Of a stretch of DNA of 64,000 nt, positions 11,430 through 23,139 are shown piece by piece. Origin of the DNA: Dastarcus helophoroides (Eukaryota > Arthropoda > Insecta > Coleoptera > Bothrideridae); NCBI GenBank assembly GCA_028583605.1, contig CM053333.1, positions 27,197,302-27,261,301 of the forward strand. Direction: 5' to 3'. Position 1 is the first letter of the stretch; every line of letters starts with the position of its first letter. The translations under genes were made by a program, and so were the position numbers. The notes under the pieces were generated by a model. That model did not search any database, had not been told where the DNA came from, and saw nothing but the letters and a program-made list of their open reading frames with translations.

Positions 11430-12230
11430 AAACCTTCAACCTACGATGGAAAAACCTTTTAGACCTACAGAAAACAATTTGAAGCTGGTGCTAAGACCAA
11501 TCGTTGGACGAAGGAAGAAAAGGCGACCTCATTGGTGGTATCCCTGCGTAGAGAAGCTCTGGAACGACTCCGAACTCTATCTGATCACGAACAAGCTAAC
11601 TATGAAGATCTAGTTAGGGCTTTAGAGCTGAGATTTGAAGACCACCATTTGCAGCAATTTGTCCAGTCATAACTGCTAGTGAGAAAGCAAAAAAGTGGTA
11701 AGACGCTGCAAAAATTCGAGGCTGACGTAAGAAGACTGGCGTATATCGCCTATCCAACAGCATCAACCTACTTTCTAGAACTTCACGCAGTTAGAATCTT
11801 CATAGAAGGAACAAGAGATCCAGAAGTCCAGAGAGTGATATGCTTGTCAAACTTTTGTACATTAAGGGATGAATTGATTAGAGCTTTGGAGGTTGAAACC
11901 GCTTACAAGGTTTTAGAGCCAGGGGCGTCACGCAGAATAAGGAAGGCCGACAGCGAAGAGGCCGCAAATGATCCTGATCATGCGAACATGAGCGCTAACA
12001 TAAAGGAGATGAACGCGAATATAAGTGCTAAAACGAAAAAAGTAAAGGGATTGAACGCGAATCTAAGCGCTAGCCTAATGAAAATGGACGCGAGCATCCA
12101 AGGACTGGTGGGAGCTCTTAAAGGCAGGTCCAACAAAAGCACATGTTACAATTGTGGCAAAGCGGGGCACTTCAAGAAGGACTGCAGGTCAGCCCCAAGA
12201 AGTCGACAAGCCTTACAGCAAGAAAACTAA
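11430..12230 (+). pseudogene. Gypsy Gag, stop-interrupted
   Basis: The translation gives a retroviral-type Gag: a helical capsid-like part (LRREALERLRTLSDHEQANY, LVRALELRFED), then a charged spacer with repeated ANISA/ANLSA motifs, then a CCHC zinc knuckle CYNCGKAGHFKKDC near 12145-12186. Stops interrupt it near 11460 and 11671. The longest intact frame is 11679-12230. Gag would package the element RNA. The ANI/ANL repeats (residues about 105-150 of the intact frame) look like a small expansion of a coiled or low-complexity linker. Confidence 0.85.
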
Positions 12231-12320
12231 AATCAGTCAGTGAAAAGGGGCACTCACTGGCTGGTGTCGATCAACCAGCCCCCAAAACTCTTTCCATCAG
12301 ACAGATAAAAAAAACATGGA

Positions 12321-12783
12321 AAGTTTGGTAGTGGAAGGCAGTGTAAATGGAAGAAATTTACAGGCAACAGTGGACACAGGAGCTATGGCTACTTAAACAC
12401 GCAGGAACATTCTACTGTCACAACCAAAGTTACTGTCTCGAAGAATGCTTCTCAGAACAGTTACGGGAAATACTGCGCCAATTATAGAAGAGGCAGAAGT
12501 TATGATTGATCTGGAAAATCTACGGATTTTGCATCGGGGGTTGGTGGCAGATATCGAAGACGAGCTGATTCTGGGGATGGACGTAATCAGGCAACACGGC
12601 TTTACTTCCGACCTAGCGCAGAACATTTTAAGAATTGAGAATGGAAAGCTTGTCCTGATAACACCAAAAGACACTTCAAAGGAGGTAAAACAGTTTGCCC
12701 GCGAAACAGCTGTGGTGCATGAAAGCAGTGAAAAGACAATTATGGCTGTGATGGAAGGAGATTTGGGCTGCTGCGTTGGATAA
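12321..12783 (+). pseudogene. Gypsy aspartic protease region
   Basis: From the ATG at 12321 the frame reads MESLVVEGSVNG and reaches VDTGAMAT, containing the catalytic DTGA of retropepsins. A stop follows at about 12393. After a frame change the downstream part (12445-12783) carries LGMDVIRQHG, the second conserved protease block. The enzyme would cleave Gag-Pol. The stop between the two blocks makes it inactive. Confidence 0.75.
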
Positions 12784-12985
12784 GTGGAACCGACTTATGA
12801 CGATTCCAAAAGTTTACTGGTGGCAAGATCCGCGGTTAGAACATCTCGAAAGGTACCTATGAGAGTTGCCGACGTATTTCCAACAGCACACTTAATCAAG
12901 AAGGGTAGTACTCTGGCAATCTGTACCCTAGTAGCCATAATAAGCTCCTTAGGTAACAAATGTGTGCCAGTACAGGAAATGAAGA

Positions 12986-14280
12986 TTGGGCACGTCAAGT
13001 TGGACCTGTCCAAGAAAAAAGCAGCTCTGGTTAGATCATTTTTACAAAAAAAACCATGGCACTTTTACCAATGGAGACCAAAATCTAGGAAGGACGGATG
13101 TAGTTCGACACAAAATCAACACCGGTAATGCAACACCTATTCGTCAACCTTCAAAAAGATTACCTGTAGCCAAGCAAGATAAAGTCGCAGGACTGGTTAA
13201 GAAGATGATGGAGGATGGAGTAATCGAGAAGTTTAATTGTCCATGGTCTTCCCCTGTAATCTTGGTTACAAAGAAGGAAGGGTCAACAAGTTTCTTGTCA
13301 ACTACTGGAAATTAAACGACGGTACTAAGAAGGATAGCTACTCCTTGCTAAGGATTGACGACACCCTAACAACCTTGTCTGGGTCCACCTGGTTTACAAC
13401 TTTGGACTTGAAAAGTGGATATTGGCAAGTGAGTATAGACCCCGGCGACAAAGAGAAGACGGCCTTTTTATCTGGGAGTGGATTATATCAGTTCACGGTT
13501 ATGCCTTTTGCACTATGCAACGCACCGGCTGCTTTCGAACGTCTAATGGAACTGATACTTCGGGGACTCACTTGGAAAACCTGCTTGGTCTACTTATATG
13601 ACGTCATGGTGATGAGCAAGAGCTTTAAAGAGCATTTGGAAAATCTTCAAGAAGTCTTCGTCAGGTTAAAGCAAGCTAACTTAAAGATGAATCCTAAGAA
13701 GTGCTCTTTGTTCCAAAGAAAAGTAGAATTCTTGGGCCACACTGTATCAGCCGCAGAAGTAAAAACAAATATCAGCAAGACTTAAGCAATCCATGACTGG
13801 CCAAGACCCAAAGATAAACACTAACTGAGGAGTTTCCTGGGGCTATGCACCTATTACAAAAGATTTGTGAAAGCTTTTGCGAACATTGCTACGTCATTAC
13901 ACCAACTAACGGAAGAAAGAACGCCGTATGCCTGGACTTCCGTTTGTGATAACGCTTTCCGAAAACCGAAGTCCGCTTTGTGCACAAACTCTATCTTGCT
14001 TATTCTCAGCAGAATGGGAAGTTCGTGTTAGACACTGATGCTAGCAACGTCGGCATTCGGGCTGTGCTATCCCAAGTTCAAGGCGGTGAAAGAGTTATCG
14101 AATATTACAGCAAGATCCTGACGAAGCCGGAGAGGAACTATTGCACCACCAGAAAGGAACTACTTGCGACAGTGAAGACCATGGAACACTTTTAACAAAT
14201 ATTTGTATGGGCAAGAATTCCTCATCAGGACAGATCACTCGGCGCTTTTTTGGTTACTTCGAATGAAGACCCAGAGGGAC
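12986..14280 (+). pseudogene. Gypsy reverse transcriptase and RNase H, broken
   Basis: RT motifs are in order: RQPSKRLPVAKQDKV, then GVIEKFNCPWSSPVILVTKK, a frameshift near 13280, then KSGYWQVSIDPGDKEKTAF, MPFALCNAPAAFERLM, and the catalytic box read as VYLYDVMV. The usual YLDD has lost its first Asp to Tyr. Further on, GHTVSA and a stop at 13783, then a frameshifted connection and RNase H with LDTDASNVGIRAVLSQ and YYSKILTKPERNYCTTRKEL. The RNase H part ends at a deletion into the LTR. Both the mutated catalytic Asp and the frameshifts make it inactive. Confidence 0.9.
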
Positions 14281-14506
14281 AGATAAGCGCTCCAGAAATT
14301 TCGGCAAACGATAGCCTTATCTGCCAAATTCCTCTAGAACCCGGACCGGGACCTATATAAGGCGGCCACTTTTCCCTCAGTAAGTTAGTTAGTTAGTTCA
14401 TTAAATAGTGTTAATAAATTGCAATTGTAGTGTTCCGAGTTCAGTTTTGAAATAAAGTGCCTAAAATTTAGCAAGTGTTAATCATTTGAATTGATAACGC
14501 GCAACG
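14278..14506 (+). mobile_element. Truncated 3' LTR, Gypsy family A
   Basis: Starts within the LTR at AGATAAGCGCTCCAGAAATT and runs through TATATAAGG near 14354, four TTAG repeats, AATAAA near 14450 and the terminal GATAACGCGCAAC. The first part of the LTR is missing because of the internal deletion. Confidence 0.85.
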
Positions 14507-15291
14507 GTATGTATAATTTTAAAAAATAGTGATAATTTTCGAAAAAGAATTTGAAACAAAATTTCAATTTAAAAAATAAAACACTTTAAAAAAGTGTGAA
14601 ATTTTAAAAAACTCTAAAATTTTGGTAAATCGAAATCTTAAAAATTAATTGAGATCATAAACAAATTTTGAAATATGTTGAAGTTTTGGAAAGACATATT
14701 TCAAAATAGGGTAATGTCAAATAGTTAAAAAAATCGAACAATGGACTAATAGTCAAAATTTTCAAAAACGGTCGAGATGTTAGAATCAAATTTCCAAGAA
14801 AGTAAAAATTTTGAAAAAGTTGAAATTGTTGAAGCAGAAATTTTTAAAAAAAGTTGGAAGATGAAAAATGTCAAAATTTTCATAGAAAGTTAAATTTTTA
14901 AAAAAATTGAAGATCTCACAAAAAAATTAAAATTTTGAAAAAAATTGACTAAATTTTAATAAAGGAAAAACATATTTATAGACGTGTGTCAATAAGGATC
15001 CAAAATGTTTCAGGTGAAAATTACGAAATAAGAGCTTGAAACTTCGACTCTAAAGCCGAAATCTTCGGAAGAAGTAAACTGCTTTAGAAACAAAGTGAAT
15101 ATCTCTGGCAAAACTTAAAATTTTGATAAAAATAGCTGAAAGTTGTAGAAAAAGCTAACAATTTTTAAATAAAATAAATACACAAAAATTCAGATCCTGT
15201 AGTGGATGTGACACTGGAAGGTTCTGCATTAAAAATAGCTAAGAAAATAAATAATATTGCTCGTAAGTTAGAAGAGCGCTTTGGGTCTCCC
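14507..15291. repeat. Degenerate AT-rich short-period tract
   Basis: Runs of AAAATTTTGAAAAA-like words recur about every 20-30 bp with many variations. The same texture fills 23140-25900, 43780-44760, 46760-48790 and 61290-62900. No gene is present. Confidence 0.5.
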
Positions 15292-15594
15292 AAAGGGTAT
15301 AGCAGGATAAGCATAGGAAATCTGCTCCAGGAGCCAAATGTGTAGAATGTTATATCGAGCAGTAGGTCACCTATCTGTAATAATATTCCCATAGTTTTGG
15401 CCGCCTATCTCTTATTGTCTTTGAGTAATTTTGAAAAATCTCTTTTTGCAGAACATTTTTTAAACTTTGTAATAAAGCTGGAAAGATGATTCAAAAACTA
15501 AATTGTAGACAATATTATGACAAATATTGTGAGTGTGTATTTAAATTATATTGTGCAATAATATATGTTTTTTTAATGAAAATATTTTTCCACT

Positions 15595-16090
15595 GCAATT
15601 TTTTTTAAGTTTGAGCGGAGTGACCACTTTCTTAAAATAATTAAAATTTGCTATTAGTATAGAGAGTAACTGGTATAAATTTTATTAAAATCGGATAACT
15701 GCAAACTGTTAAAAAAAAATTGTTTTTGTTACCTAGAGCTCTAGCTGATCGCAAATTATAGGAATCTAATGCAGTTTTTTTTAAGTTCCGGTAAAGTAAC
15801 CACTTTTTAAAAATTACCAACAATTGCTAGTAGTATACAAATTACCCGGTATAAGTTTTAATAAAATAGAATGACTGCAACCTGCTAACAAAAAAATAAT
15901 TTTTATTTCCTAGAGCCCTGTTTGATCGCAAATTATAGGTATTTCTAATACATATTTTTTAGGTTTCGGCAGAGTAATCACTTTATAAAAATTCTCAAAA
16001 ATAATAATTAGTAAACAGATTAAATGATATAAGTTTCGTGAAAATCAAACAGCTGCAACATAATAGTTTTATGTTACCTATGTTCCCATT
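15595..16090 (+). repeat. Left subterminal tandem units
   Basis: Three units near 15600-15735, 15780-15915 and 15955-16080. Each runs from a TTTTTAAGTT...GG(A/C)(A/G)(A/G)AGT(A/G)A block to AACTGCAA-like and GATCGCAAATTATAGG blocks. They match the inverted units at 19990-20300. Such arrays may serve as transposase binding sites (inference). Confidence 0.75.
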
Positions 16091-16159
16091 TCAAAGCTTC
16101 CACATATTACTTCACTAGACAAATATTATCAAATTTTTGCCGTCAAATAGTTGATTCGA

Positions 16160-17065
16160 ACGAGATATTATACTATTCCATTTTGGTTTTAAGCTTATAT
16201 CTCGGCAAGAACTTATCAATAATCATATCATCTTTGCAGTTAAGAAATTGTACCACATTACCAAAGAATTGATGTTGATTTTCGATGGCGCACACATATT
16301 CGCCAACAGAAAAGTTCCAATAATGAGTACTAGCGAAAATCTTATTCTGGTCAGAAAAAGGTATTTATATGTAAGCCATTTACAATTTGTTGTTCTGGTG
16401 GCAATATTGCGGATATTTTGGGACCGTTTTATGGCGCACAAAATGATGCCCCAATTATGAGAACTATTTTAGAGGATTCGCAAGGTCTAAAAACGTTATT
16501 GCAAAGGGGTGACACACCTATTTCTAATTGCACGCGGATTCCGTGATGTTGAAGATCAAATAAAAAACGAAGGATATTTACCCTTGATGCCAGCATTTAA
16601 AGGCAAAAGAAATCAGTTAACAACTAAAGAATATAACAGTTCCCAAGATTAAGATGGGTCGTCGAAAATGTTGACGGATCGATTGGTCAAAAGCATAAAT
16701 TTTTGCGTCCTACAATGGGCAATAAAATCCTATCGAAAGTAGAACCTCTTTGTAAGAATGTGGGATTTTTGCACAACAGGTTTGGGAAGCATTTAAATCT
16801 GATACTGATTTAGCTGACGAAATCATCGTTTATATGAATGCCAAAATGACTACATTAAACACTTTGAGCACGGAGCTTGAAAATCAACACAGGAACAGAA
16901 GAAAAAAAAGACTTAAAACAGTAGGGGCATCGCAAATAATAAATTTCCCCGAACTAGGTGAACATGAGTTAAAAATATTATTCACGAGTTCCTACCAATT
17001 ATCACTGGTCTACAAAAAAAACTTTTTGGTTTGGTGCAGCTCTGTCCGTATCTGTAGTCGGTAAG
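16160..17065 (+). pseudogene. DDE_Tnp_4-like (Harbinger-type) transposase relic
   Basis: With frameshifts the translation contains LMLIFDGAHIF, ILGPFYGAQNDAPIMRTILE, ARGFRDVEDQIKNEGYLPLM, PAFKGKRNQLTTKE and RWVVENVDGSIGQKHKFL. This is the pattern of an RNase H-fold DDE transposase of the HARBI1/DDE_Tnp_4 kind. The first Asp (FDG) and the Glu (VVEN) are present. The Asp expected just before RGFRD is Ala. The downstream frame at 16834-17064 matches the linker and start of a C-terminal zinc-binding tail. Stops and shifts show it is dead. It lies 150 bp upstream of the second gene. Confidence 0.65.
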
Positions 17066-17212
17066 GTAGGTAGTATAAACTTTATAACTGCTACTAGATG
17101 TCAGATGACAGCTCTGGTTTACTTACAATTCTTATTTTAATTTTTTTCCGGTTTTATTTAAAATCAGTCAATCTGATAATCACTTTTATTACATTAATAG
17201 TAAAAATTTATT

Positions 17213-19520
17213 ATGGAAAGTCAGTTGAGATGTTGCATTAACGATCCTGATATGTTTTGTTACATATGCGGTGAGTACGTAATGAAAGATCAACGGAAAC
17301 TAATTAATGACACGGTAATTCGCTTGTATTCTGCTTATTTTGGTATTGAATTTGGCACCCAAGATAAAGTATGGGTGCCACACATTGTCTGTAAGATTTG
17401 CATTGAACATTTGCGGCAGTGGGAAAAAGGAACGCGCAAATCTTTGAAGTTTGGGATCCCAATGATTTGGCAAGAACAAAAAAATCATCATGACGATTGT
17501 TATTTTTGTATGACGAGTGTAACAGGCATTAACAAAAACAACCGCAGCAAGTGGAAGTACCCCAATATTTCCTCAGCTGTAAGACCTATTCCTCATTCAG
17601 ACACCGTTCCAATACCAGCTTTTCATCGGGAAGTTCAGGAATGTGAGGAGGATAAAATGAAAATTTCTGAAGAAGAAGAAGATGATAATTCTGACTACTG
17701 TGGAATCCTAAAACTTTTTCACAAGGTGAGCTTAGTGATCTTATCAGAGACTTGTATCTTTCAAAAGAGCGTGCCGAGTTGCTATCATCAAGATTGAAAG
17801 AAAAAAATTGCCTTTCTTCTGGTGTAAAAATTACTTTCTATCGCACAAGAGAACAACACTTTTTGTCTTCTGATGAAAATTTGGTATATTGTCGTGACGT
17901 GAACGATTGATGACTTTCATGGGCTTGAAGACTTATCATGCAAGTGATTGGCGTCTTTTTATCGACAGCAGTAAAAGAAGTCTTAAAGCAGTCCTTTTAC
18001 ACAATGGCAACAAATGTGCTCCTATTCCACTTGCTCATTCTAAATCTACAGATAAGGAAAAATTTTCATTGTCCATGTAAAACGCTAAGAATTGTCCCTT
18101 CCATAGTTTTCTACGGCCGCTGAACGTATTCCCCTACTTTAACGCAGCATGCTAGCTTCCAGTTTAGATGTTAGAAAAAACTCGTTGAGAGTTTTACAAC
18201 AGACTCGAATATTGTTTAGCACAGTCTGGCGGCCTATTTGAACTCCTTATATTGTAATGTTTAAAGAGTTATTATGTTATATTCTTCATTAGAATTATTA
18301 TTTATTTTGTTTAAGAAATATCGTTTATTTATTTTGGTTATCAAAGAATATCAGTTTAATTCAGATAAAATCAACGGACTAAAAGAACAAACAACATGTG
18401 GTAGCCAAATTTTAATAAAATTGTTGCCTGTCAGTAGTAATCCCGTAATAAAACACGTTAGAAGCTATGATGTACTACTGAAATCTCCACCAGCATTGAT
18501 TGCTGCGCTCTGCGTTGAATTGTTTACACCATTGTCGGAGAATACAAGACACCTCCCATATATCCCACTATTAGCTCTCAATGTTAAATCTCCCATTAAC
18601 ATTCTCCCTATGGACAGTGTTTGAGTTTCCTGATGTGTATGAAAGAAGAATACAAGGTAATATCAGTTCTTTTAGAAAAAATAAAGTATTTTGAACATGA
18701 TTGGGTGATTTGTGTCGACTTGAAGATGGTCAATTTCCTGTTGGGCCAACAGAGTGGTTATACAAAATGCCCTTGTTTCATTTGTTTCTGGGACAGTTGA
18801 GCTAGGTCTAGTCATTGGACTCAAAAAAATTGGCCTGTCAGAAATCTTGTTCTGGGTGAAAATAATGTCATAAACTAGCCTTTAGTTTCACGAGAAAAAA
18901 TCATTCTTCCACCTTTGCACATAAAATTAGGGCTCATGACACAATTTGTCAAAGCTCTTGACAAAAATGGTCAATGCTTCCAGTTCCTGTCTCAAAAATT
19001 TCCTGGATTGAGTACTGAGAAATTAAAGGCAGGAATTTTTGGTGGGCCTCAGATACGTCAATTGATTAAAAGTTCTACGGTTTTTGAAGCTTCTATGACT
19101 GAAATAGAAAAAGTGGCGTGGAAATCTTTTGTCGATGTTATGCAGAACTTTCTTGGTAACCATAAGGCAGATAACTACAAACATTTAGTCGAGGAACTGC
19201 TGCTGAACTTCAAAAATATGAGCTTGAAAGTGCACTGCCTCCATGATCATTTTGATCATTTTGAGCATAATTTAGGAGATTTTAGCGAAGAACAAGGTAA
19301 ACGTTTCCACCAAGATATAACAACAATGGAACACAGGTACCAAGGCAGATGGGATATTCATATGATGGCTGATTATTGCTGGGGACTTATGTGTGATTGC
19401 CCAGGACAATCTCACTCAAGAAAATCACTCAAAAAAAATTTTCTTGATGTACAATTTCCAAATAAATTGATATTTTTGAAAAAATGTGTGTTTTTCTTCT
19501 TTCTCATAAACGAGAGCTGA
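17213..19520 (+). pseudogene. Second transposon gene, CxxC-rich protein of unknown function
   Basis: The first intact frame (17213-17797, 194 codons) begins with CYICGEYVMKDQRKLI and has paired cysteines (CKICIEHL, CYFCMTSV) suggesting zinc binding, then an acidic segment (EEEEDD). After a shift come WRLFIDSSKRSLKAVLLHNG (about 17950), a DLKMVNFLLGQQSGYTKCP block (about 18719) and the intact frame 18915-19520 with LGLMTQFVKALDKNG, FVDVMQNFLGNHKADNYKHL and RFHQDITTMEHRYQGRW. Conserved Asp in FIDSS and DLKM and Glu/Asp in the FHQD...MEHR block would fit an acidic catalytic core, but that is inference. I know this protein type as a common, usually unannotated arthropod repeat-family protein. Several stops occur. 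Confidence 0.65.
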
Positions 19521-19984
19521 TGTGAAAAATGTGACTGATATTTTCGTATCAGCTCACAAAATATACCCAAAATCAGGTCTAACATCTTAGGCACCAAAAT
19601 GAGTGTAGGCCAGTATTATCTTAGGTAGCTTCATATTAACCGGGCTATTTGGAGATCAAGAAAGTTTCTCAAATAGAATACAATGTATGAAAGAATCACC
19701 AAATGTACTGAAAGCAGAAGTGAAATCACGGCATAAAAATAGCGAGATTTATGATTGCTAAATTGATTTTATTCCAAATGGAAAAAGTTACACTGACGTC
19801 AAACGCTATACTTGTGATTGTTCAAACGGCAATGGAACGATAGTAATATTAAGCAAAATATTCGCTTAAGACAATATATCTGTTGTCACTAATTCAGATA
19901 ATGATAATGATGAATTTAAAATAAAGATTATTTCAAATCGAATATACTTTTTATTTATTTCTATTCGAAAGCTATAATTTATAT

Positions 19985-20614
19985 CAACCAGGGCTCTAAG
20001 TAAAAATACTTTTTTTTAGCAGGTTGCAGCCTTCATATTTTTAAGAAACTTACACCAGTCAATCTTTATACTAATAGAAATTTTCAGTAATTTTACGAAA
20101 ATGGTTACTCTGCCGAAACCTAAAAACAAAGGTATTAGACACCTATAATTGGCGATCAAGCAGGACGCTTACGTAACAATTTTTTTTTCAACAGGTTGCA
20201 GCCATCCGATTTTAATGAAACTTATATCAGTTATTCTTTATACTAATAGCAATTTTTAATAATTTTAAGAAAGTGGTCACTTTGCTGGAACTGAAAAAAA
20301 ATTACAGTGGAAAAATATTTCCATAAAAAAAAGACATGTATTATTGCGCAATGTAATTTAGATACACACGCATAATATTGTCTACGATTTGGTTTTTAAA
20401 TCATATTTCTAGCCTTATTACTTACGGAGAAAAAAAGGTTTAAGAAATGCTCTGCCAAAAAGGGCATTTTTCAAAATTACTCAAAGACAGTAAGAGATAG
20501 GCGGCCAAAACTGTGAAAGTATTATTACAGATAGGTGACATACTGATCGAAATAACATTCATCACATTTGGCTCTGGTGGCAGATTTCCTATGCTTATCC
20601 TGCTATATCCTTTG
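19985..20614 (-). repeat. Right inverted end and subterminal units
   Basis: Reverse-complement counterpart of 15292-16085. Two tandem units (about 19990-20135 and 20165-20300) contain AGCAGGTTGCAGCC or CAACAGGTTGCAGCC. They are followed by the terminal block with GGCGGCCAAAACTGTGAAAG and the outer end at about 20610. Confidence 0.75.
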
Positions 20615-21737
20615 ATGACTTAACTTCGTCCATACCTGCTATCTTATAAAGCAAAAACAAATTGAATGTTTATCGGAAGATCTTTTAAGTTATTTCAATA
20701 CAAACTATTGTATGTCTTTTATCTGCTTTTAATTCATACGAAACTTTTGATTCTGATTAATCGCAATAGATAAAAACACAGTTAAATTAATTATGTGCTG
20801 TTTTTGAGAATTGATTAGAATTTAGACTAATGGACTACCTTCATAGTAACCGAAGCAAAAGCTTTTGTGCGCATAATACTGCCAGTGGTAAGAATGATTT
20901 CATATTTTATTGTTAGTTTAACATTGTGTTTGTTACGACAATGTGGAACTCATCAACAGAAATCAACATCTACACTAAAAGAGGTGAAAGCTACTTCGAA
21001 ATGGCAATGCAACACTGGGCTGAAGATTTCGTATTTTACATATTGTGTTTTATGATATTTTCCTTTATTATGTGTGTATATTGCGTAAAACTTCTAATAG
21101 TAATTGTTCATGCAAGTGTGAATTCACTTATGATGATTGTTTGGGATTAAACATTTCCTATAGAGCGCTCGATCCAGATGCATCTATATATTTACCAGAC
21201 TTATTTTTTTAGTTAAATTGTATATTAATACTATATAAGTTACAATAAAAATTATGACTGATTCTAGCAACTGATGTCTAATTTCACCCAATGTTAGTGA
21301 TAATTTCAGGAAGCTTTTATAGTCATAAACTTATATTAGTATAGTTGTAAAATAAAGGTTTATTTTACCTACACTTATTAGTTATATTATCTACCTATAC
21401 ACAAAATTCAGTTAACGGAATTTTAACCGTCCTTATTAAAAAGTATCCAAAACGTGTGTATTAGAATTTATTTATGTTACTTAATAAAAAAAAGTTGGCA
21501 GAAAATTGAATTTCCCAATATTCGTTTTCTATGTAGTATGGAAAACGCACATTCAATAAATTTGTAATAATTTCAATTTCCTTTATAATGAAAGAGGTTC
21601 TTAATCGATAAACTATTTCCCCAAGAGCCGCTTTCATTGATATGTATGTTTGGCGTTGAATTTCTGATTCCATTTTAAAGGCAAAGGTTACAGTAAAATT
21701 TTACATAACAGTAAATATTAAAAATAAAAATACATAC
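20615..21737. other. mGluR intron, no gene seen
   Basis: AT-rich intron. Two overlapping short frames at 20867-21150 have no recognisable domain and are probably chance. Confidence 0.4.
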
Positions 21738-22242
21738 CTAAGGCAATTGCAACTTGCGAAATTGGTGATGTGTAGACAGGTCTCTTAATGCTTTTAACTC
21801 CTCTATTAAAAATCCTCGAAATCCTATTAGTCTTCGTAAATATAGCACTGTAACATATACTCAAACATAGTCCCAATCCGACTCTCATAACCGCACATGT
21901 TTCTACAGTCGGTTTAGCCAATATTATAAAAGACATCGAATAGCAACAAAGCACGCCACTCAGTAAAACATAACAAAGTTCTCTTCCCGAAGCCATTATG
22001 ACGGGTGTGCGATTATATCGAATAAAAACACATGTGGTGAAAATGGTGCCTAGTATGCCAAATGAACTAAAAACTAGAGGAACCAGGGCCCAAGGACTCA
22101 ACCAGTCTATGACTTGAGCTTTAAGTTTGTCGCAGTCCGTTTTATTCTTATTAGGAGCCCATCCTGGTCTACAGGATTTGCATGTATCGTTGAACACATA
22201 AGCATCTTCTCTGCAGGCAACACATACCCAGCAGCACTGATC
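21738..22242 (-). CDS. mGluR: mGluR exon: cysteine-rich end to TM4 start
   Basis: This 505 bp exon encodes the end of the extracellular cysteine-rich domain (DQCCWVCVACREDAY, CKSCRPGW) followed by TM1 (WALVPLVFSSFGILGTIF), the mGluR signature NRTPVIMASGRELCYVLLSG (TM2), TM3 with a conserved extracellular Cys, then SAIFTKTNRISRIFNRG (second intracellular loop) and SPISQVAIAL entering TM4. Acceptor TTTTTTTCAG precedes it and donor TTAG|GTATGT follows. It starts in phase 0 after the exon at 42764 and ends with one base of a Gly codon completed by the exon at 9662. The receptor binds glutamate outside the cell and signals through G proteins. No disruption is seen. Confidence 0.96.
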
Positions 22243-22973
22243 CTGAAAAAAATAAATTGTTACTTTTTGTATAATATTTATAATCCTTTATTAGTGCTAA
22301 GATATTAAAAATTAAAGTTTTTGTGACAATATAAAAAGACACAAAGTACGAATAGAATAAGGATAGGTTAGATCGAGTTATGAATTAACAAGAAACAGCT
22401 AGAAGTTTCTTGCAATAAGACAAAACCGCAAAAAATTTTAAATAAACGATATTTTTAAATATATAGGTACCTATGGCAGATATAAATACCAATGACGATA
22501 AAGTGAGGTTAGTTGAAGATGCAGCCGTAAACTTACATATATACATGTGGAATTAGGGCCTTTTTTGTTTAGTTTCCCGTTGTGTTAAATATTAAAATTC
22601 TACGATTGTGAAAAAAATAGATTGTTCGTTGTCAGGGATATAGTTTTGTTTAAGGAAAAATAAATGAGATGAAGTAGACGAAAGATGCGAAAAAGGGGAG
22701 ACGCTGCTTTTTCTCTTAGACGCTTAGTTGTATGATTTTTCTTGAAATAACAAATGCATATTGATGATTAAAGAGTCGCTCGATGTTAAATTTCATTAAT
22801 TAAACATTCCTACATGTGCGTCTACCATGTATTGAACGATTGCTTTGAACAGAATAATGCTTGCTCAATACTGCAGTAGAAATTCAATAGTTCTCAAGCT
22901 AATGACAAAGCTTTAAAACTTAGTTCAACAAATTGAATAAATAGTAGAGGGTAAACTGCAATTTTTAATCATG
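22243..22973. other. mGluR intron, no gene seen
   Basis: Intron between exon 21738-22242 and the hAT-type insertion. No domain, repeat family or RNA gene was recognised. Confidence 0.4.
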
Positions 22974-23139
22974 CGAGATAGCAGGGGCAGCCTTGGCCAT
23001 TGCGAGGCTCTGGGCGGGTAGATCTTTGCGAGGCCCTTGTCTTTGTGGAATTAGTTTTAACGTAGGCGTAGCAAGAATGGGGCAGGGTAGGGCGCTTGCC
23101 CCCCCCCTGGCACATGCAGTGAAACAAAAATTTATTTTC

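Larger units (their letters stand above)
11391..14506 (+). mobile_element. Gypsy/Ty3 retrotransposon, broken
   Basis: The order gag, protease, reverse transcriptase, RNase H and partial 3' LTR is that of a Ty3/Gypsy element. There is no 5' LTR, so the left end is truncated. Integrase is missing: RNase H coding sequence stops near 14278 and passes directly into the interior of a family A LTR. The junction shares the bases CAGA with both parents, which points to a microhomology deletion. The copy at 39354-41994 on the other strand is a relative with different deletions. Confidence 0.9.
15292..20614 (+). mobile_element. Two-gene DNA transposon with long inverted ends
   Basis: The two ends are inverted relatives: GGTATAGCAGGATAAGCATA near 15296 on the left and its complement ending near 20610. 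Homology continues inward for several hundred bases (CCTATCTGTAATAAT, TTTTGGCCGCCTATCT). Each inner end then carries tandem units of about 185 bp, three on the left and two on the right, in opposite orientation. Between the ends are two decayed genes on the plus strand. I could not see a clean target duplication. The element looks like a cut-and-paste transposon whose superfamily I cannot assign with certainty. Confidence 0.75.
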
